DNA from: Nakazawaea peltata
Taxonomy: Eukaryota > Ascomycota > Pichiomycetes > Alaninales > Pachysolenaceae
Direction of reading: 5' to 3'
DNA: 64,000 nt
Assembly: GCA_001599355.1 (NCBI GenBank)
Contig: BCGQ01000003.1
Span: forward strand, 746,468 to 810,467
Shown here: one piece after another, positions 60,816 through 64,000 of the stretch
Layout: every line of letters starts with the position of its first letter
Position numbering within the stretch: the first letter of the stretch is position 1
Position numbers and translations under genes: made by a program
The notes under the pieces: generated by a model
Databases searched by the model: none
What the model was told of the DNA's origin: nothing
What the model saw: the letters and a program-made list of their open reading frames with translations, nothing else

Positions 60816-61436
60816 TTTTTTACTGGTTGCAACTATTAGTTAATTCCCCTCTAGCGCAGGATCATCCCATTTTATATATTTTTCCTGGTGATTGAGGGAG
60901 AAAGTAAGGTGACGCACGGTGGAAGGGAGAATTTGATAGGGGTCCGAAATAGTGTGATCGTGGTGTTAGAGATAGTGAATACTCAAGTTGTCTGTAGAAG
61001 ATTAATATGGAAGTTACCTGCTAAGTGGTCTCTGGAATAAGTCTTCAGTGCTAATCTTGATCAAGAATTGATTTATATATCATATTTCCTTTCTCTGTAA
61101 ATTCCCCTAAATTTTCATACAAATTCAGTGTACTTTTCAAAGAACTATATAATTTATATATGAATTATTGTGATTTCTGACTAAATATTTATTGCGAACT
61201 ACTATAGATCTGATATTCTAGAATCCGAAAGACAATTGCCTTGTAAAGACGGTCTACTATTCGTCCAAAGGCCCACTATGTCGAGTAACACCTCCATCTA
61301 CAGCATCTCATCTTCAATATCAAAGTCGTGTACGACCAAAATGTCCCAATAAAGTAATATTACATAATCATCCTACAAAGATCCTACTACTCCACAATTC
61401 AGATGAACATAATTAAGATATATACCGAAGATCTAC
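60816..61436. other. Intergenic between DUF3237-like gene and THS1
   Basis: 621 bp, AT-rich. It holds the promoter of the DUF3237-like gene and the THS1 3' region. No gene was seen. Confidence 0.55.
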
Positions 61437-63641
61437 TTATAAAGCATTGTCTCTTCTCTTCTCTTCGTCCAACTTGTGCAACTTCTCAATGACCTCATCC
61501 AATGGAGCAGCCTCGTTCTTGTTTTGCAACTCGGTGATGTCTCTGTTTCTAATATTAACACTGTTGGTCTCCTCTTCAGTAGTACCGACGGTGAAGATGA
61601 AGTTGTACTTCAACAATTGACCACTTCTGACCTTCTTAGCCAAGGTGTTACCAGTCAAGTCGACATCGGCATAGAATCCCTCCAGGTTCAATTTGTCACA
61701 AACCTTTTGAGCGTACTCAAAGTTCTTGACACCGACTGGGACAACGAGGATTTGTCTTGGAGACAACCAGAATGGCCATTTACCAGCGAAATGCTCGGTC
61801 AAAATAGCACTCATTCTCTCAACAGATCCCAAGATAGCTCTGTGGATCATGACTGGTCTGGTCAAAGAACCATCTTCCTGTTGAGTCTTGTACTCCAACT
61901 CAAATCTTTGAGGCAATTGGAAATCTAATTGGATAGTGGCACATTGGAAACCTCTCTTTAAAGCATCACTGATGATGATATCGATCTTAGGACCATAGAA
62001 GGCACCATCTCCTGGGTTGACTTCCCAGTTACCACCCCATTTGTTCAACAGCTTCTCTAATTTGGCTTCGGCGTTGTTCCAGGTCTCAATCTCACCAACG
62101 TACTTGTCTGGTCTGGTAGACAACTCCATCTTGAAATCGAAACCACAGATTCCGTAGATGTGAGCTAAGAAATCGAATACGTTAGAGATTTCGTCCTCAA
62201 TTTGATCCTCGGTACAGAAAATGTGAGCATCATCTTGTTGGAATCTTCTGACTCTGGTCAAACCACTCAAGGCACCACTGAACTCATTTCTGTGTAAAAC
62301 ACCAAAGTCGGCAACTCTCCATGGCAATTCTCTGTAAGATCTTTCTCTAGATTTGAACATAACACAGTGACCTGGACAGTTCATTGGCTTCAAACCATAG
62401 GTCTCCTTCTCAACCTCGAAAGAGAACATGTTCTCAGAATAGTTGGCCCAATGACCGGAAGTCTCCCACAATTTGGTGGAGAACATGTTTGGAGTGATGA
62501 CTTCATCGTATCCTCTCTTTCTGTACTCAGTTCTCATTAATTCTACCAATTTTTTGTAGATTCTAGTACCGTGAGGTAACCAGAACAGAGAACCTGGAGA
62601 CAACTCATTGAAGAAGAACAATTCTTGTTCCTTACCGATCTTTCTGTGGTCTCTCTCAGCGGCCTCCTTCAAGAATTTCAAGTGCTCGTCCATCAATTTC
62701 TTATCTGGGAAGGAGATACCGTAGACTCTTTGCAAAGAGTCATTGTTAGAGTCACCCAAGAAGTAAGAAGAGGAGTTCTTCAATACCTTGAAGGCCTTAA
62801 TTCTACCAGTATGAGGGATATGAGGACCAAGACACAAGTCGATCAAAGGACCACATCTGTAAACAGTAGAAGAAGTACCATCTGGGACCTTCTCTTGGAT
62901 GTAACGTTGTTTATATTTAGAGTAAGAGAACATCTCCAATAACTCTTCCTTGGTCATTTCCAATCTCTCGAACTTTTGCTTCTCCTTGATCAGTTTCTTG
63001 GAAACATCCTCAAAGTTAGGGAAATCCAGTTGAGTGACTACAGTTTCACCGTCATCAATGGCCATATCGTAGAAGAAACCATCATCGGTTGGAGGACCGA
63101 AACACAAATGAGCTCCTAAGTTACATTCACAAGCTTCACCCAAAACGTGAGCAGATGAGTGCCAGAAGACTTGCTTACCTTCAGGGGTGTCGAAGTCAAG
63201 GAATTCCAAAGTAGCATCACCTTCCAATGGTCTCTCCAAATCCCATAAAGTACCATCGACTTTAGAAATGACTTGTCTTTCGACAAAAGACTTTCCAATG
63301 TCCTTAGCGATGTCCATTGGAGAAGTTTCGAAGGCCGTACCTTCCTTTACAGAGCCGTCCTTCAAGGTGATCTTAATTGGGAATCTCTCTTTCAGAGCAA
63401 ACTCGGCATCCTTCTTCAGCTTCAATTCATCGTACATCTTGATTCTTTCGGCGATGAAAGCTGGTTGAGGGTCCATCAACAATGGCTTTCTATCGGCGTT
63501 ACCCTTGTTCTTTTTGTCTTTCTTAGGCAGGGCCTTCTTCTGGGCAGGAGCTGAGGTGGCAGCTGGAGCAGAAGCAGCAGCAGCCAGGTCATCAGCTACC
63601 TTCAAGTCGGCAACCGGCTTAACAATCTCTTCTTGTGACAT
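61437..63641 (-). CDS. THS1: Threonyl-tRNA synthetase, cytosolic
   Basis: A 734-residue class II synthetase, the same length as yeast Ths1. Order: charged N-terminal extension (Lys/Ala), TGS domain (about 70-135), editing domain with [12 protein letters not shown] (about 163), catalytic domain beginning ELSPGS[11 protein letters not shown] (about 340), zinc residues in [38 protein letters not shown], then the anticodon-binding domain (from about 620). Codons are strongly biased. Its few CTG codons (SPGSxFW, LEKxLNKW, LNxEGFYAD) lie where homologues have small residues. It charges tRNA-Thr for cytosolic translation; the mitochondrial paralogue MST1 is also in this window. Confidence 0.98.
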   Translation of the reverse strand: MSQEEIVKPVADLKVADDLAAAASAPAATSAPAQKKALPKKDKKNKGNADRKPLLMDPQPAFIAERIKMYDELKLKKDAEFALKERFPIKITLKDGSVKEGTAFETSPMDIAKDIGKSFVERQVISKVDGTLWDLERPLEGDATLEFLDFDTPEGKQVFWHSSAHVLGEACECNLGAHLCFGPPTDDGFFYDMAIDDGETVVTQLDFPNFEDVSKKLIKEKQKFERLEMTKEELLEMFSYSKYKQRYIQEKVPDGTSSTVYRCGPLIDLCLGPHIPHTGRIKAFKVLKNSSSYFLGDSNNDSLQRVYGISFPDKKLMDEHLKFLKEAAERDHRKIGKEQELFFFNELSPGSLFWLPHGTRIYKKLVELMRTEYRKRGYDEVITPNMFSTKLWETSGHWANYSENMFSFEVEKETYGLKPMNCPGHCVMFKSRERSYRELPWRVADFGVLHRNEFSGALSGLTRVRRFQQDDAHIFCTEDQIEDEISNVFDFLAHIYGICGFDFKMELSTRPDKYVGEIETWNNAEAKLEKLLNKWGGNWEVNPGDGAFYGPKIDIIISDALKRGFQCATIQLDFQLPQRFELEYKTQQEDGSLTRPVMIHRAILGSVERMSAILTEHFAGKWPFWLSPRQILVVPVGVKNFEYAQKVCDKLNLEGFYADVDLTGNTLAKKVRSGQLLKYNFIFTVGTTEEETNSVNIRNRDITELQNKNEAAPLDEVIEKLHKLDEEKRRDNAL

Positions 63642-64000
63642 CCTTGATTCTACAAAATCGTAATCCTTCCTTCGTGTCTACAATTAAGCGCTGACTCGAT
63701 GCTGTTTTTTGTTCCGCCTAAATTTATTAAGATTCGTCAACTGCGCGAGAAAAATTTTGTTCGAAAAGGTCGTGTGGGAATGGTGAAGAATATTGGGTGC
63801 CAGGGGATGCCAGGGGATGCCAGGGCGATAGGGATGAGAATAGGGGGATGGCGGAGCAGTGTTGGGAGATAGAAATCAGTGGATTGAGAAAGTGAGTGTA
63901 CTGACTCAATTGGAATACTCGGCAATTTTCTACGTTTTATCCTAACTCTCATCTGTGTTCTCCCTTCTTGTATACGCTATAAAATTTCCCTCTGAATCTG
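63642..64000. other. THS1 promoter with 10-bp repeat
   Basis: 359 bp to the window edge. It holds GCGCGAGAAAAATTTTG (63743-63759) about 105 bp upstream of THS1 and 2.8 tandem copies of TGCCAGGGGA (63798-63825). No gene was seen. Confidence 0.6.

Overview
This window is gene-dense nuclear DNA from a budding yeast (Saccharomycotina). It holds 38 protein-coding genes in 64 kb, short intergenic gaps, and spliceosomal introns with an exact TACTAAC branch point. Nearly all genes are recognisable orthologues of yeast housekeeping genes. I found no rRNA, tRNA, CRISPR array or recognisable transposon.

The strongest signal is the genetic code. CTG codons fall where protein families have alanine, not leucine. 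CYB2 alone has 22 CTG codons; about 14 sit at positions I know as Ala or Ala-like (for example EDxVKxxE, VTxTxLGK, FLYxMS, GVEKx, KxLCLGAKG, VLxEVMPEL). UBP1 (GHYIxYRK), MST1 (HRNExSG) and the GT15 enzyme (RWGDxP) agree. None that I checked is a conserved Leu. This points to the CUG-Ala lineage (Pachysolen, Nakazawaea, Peterozyma). All proteins below should be read with CTG as Ala; standard translation puts a wrong Leu at each one.

Layout. 1-9 kb: a partial Golgi mannosyltransferase, UBP1, PUB1, a PPIH-type cyclophilin with two introns, CAB2 and SAM50 (one intron). 9-17 kb: an orphan membrane protein, an importin (NMD5) and an MFS transporter. 17-25 kb: RPL2 (one intron, three N bases), the PHO89 phosphate transporter, the mitochondrial GTPase MRX8 and MDH1. 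26-39 kb: a C2H2 regulator, SNL1, a DUF202 protein, MDM31, mitochondrial MST1, CDC73, ATG17, SPP382 and MIA40. 40-50 kb: a divergent Rab, YKT6 (one intron), CYB2, LAG1, SSN8 and ICE2. 50-64 kb: UTP25, KSH1 (initiator ATG alone in exon 1), SIW14, AIM19, the divergent histone H3-H4 pair, an orphan membrane protein, CRZ1, a DUF3237-like gene (one intron) and cytosolic THS1.

There is no operon-like logic, but several themes recur: mitochondrial biogenesis (SAM50, MIA40, MDM31, MRX8, MST1, MDH1), ER and Golgi membrane function (ICE2, LAG1, YKT6, KSH1, SNL1) and gene expression. Seven introns in six genes share TACTAAC placed only 5-13 nt before the 3' AG. Promoters carry interpretable sites: a Cbf1 plus Tbf1 type pair at RPL2, Pho4-type E-boxes at PHO89, a 21-bp duplicated element in the H3-H4 promoter, and a recurrent GAAAATTTTTC-like element upstream of at least nine genes.
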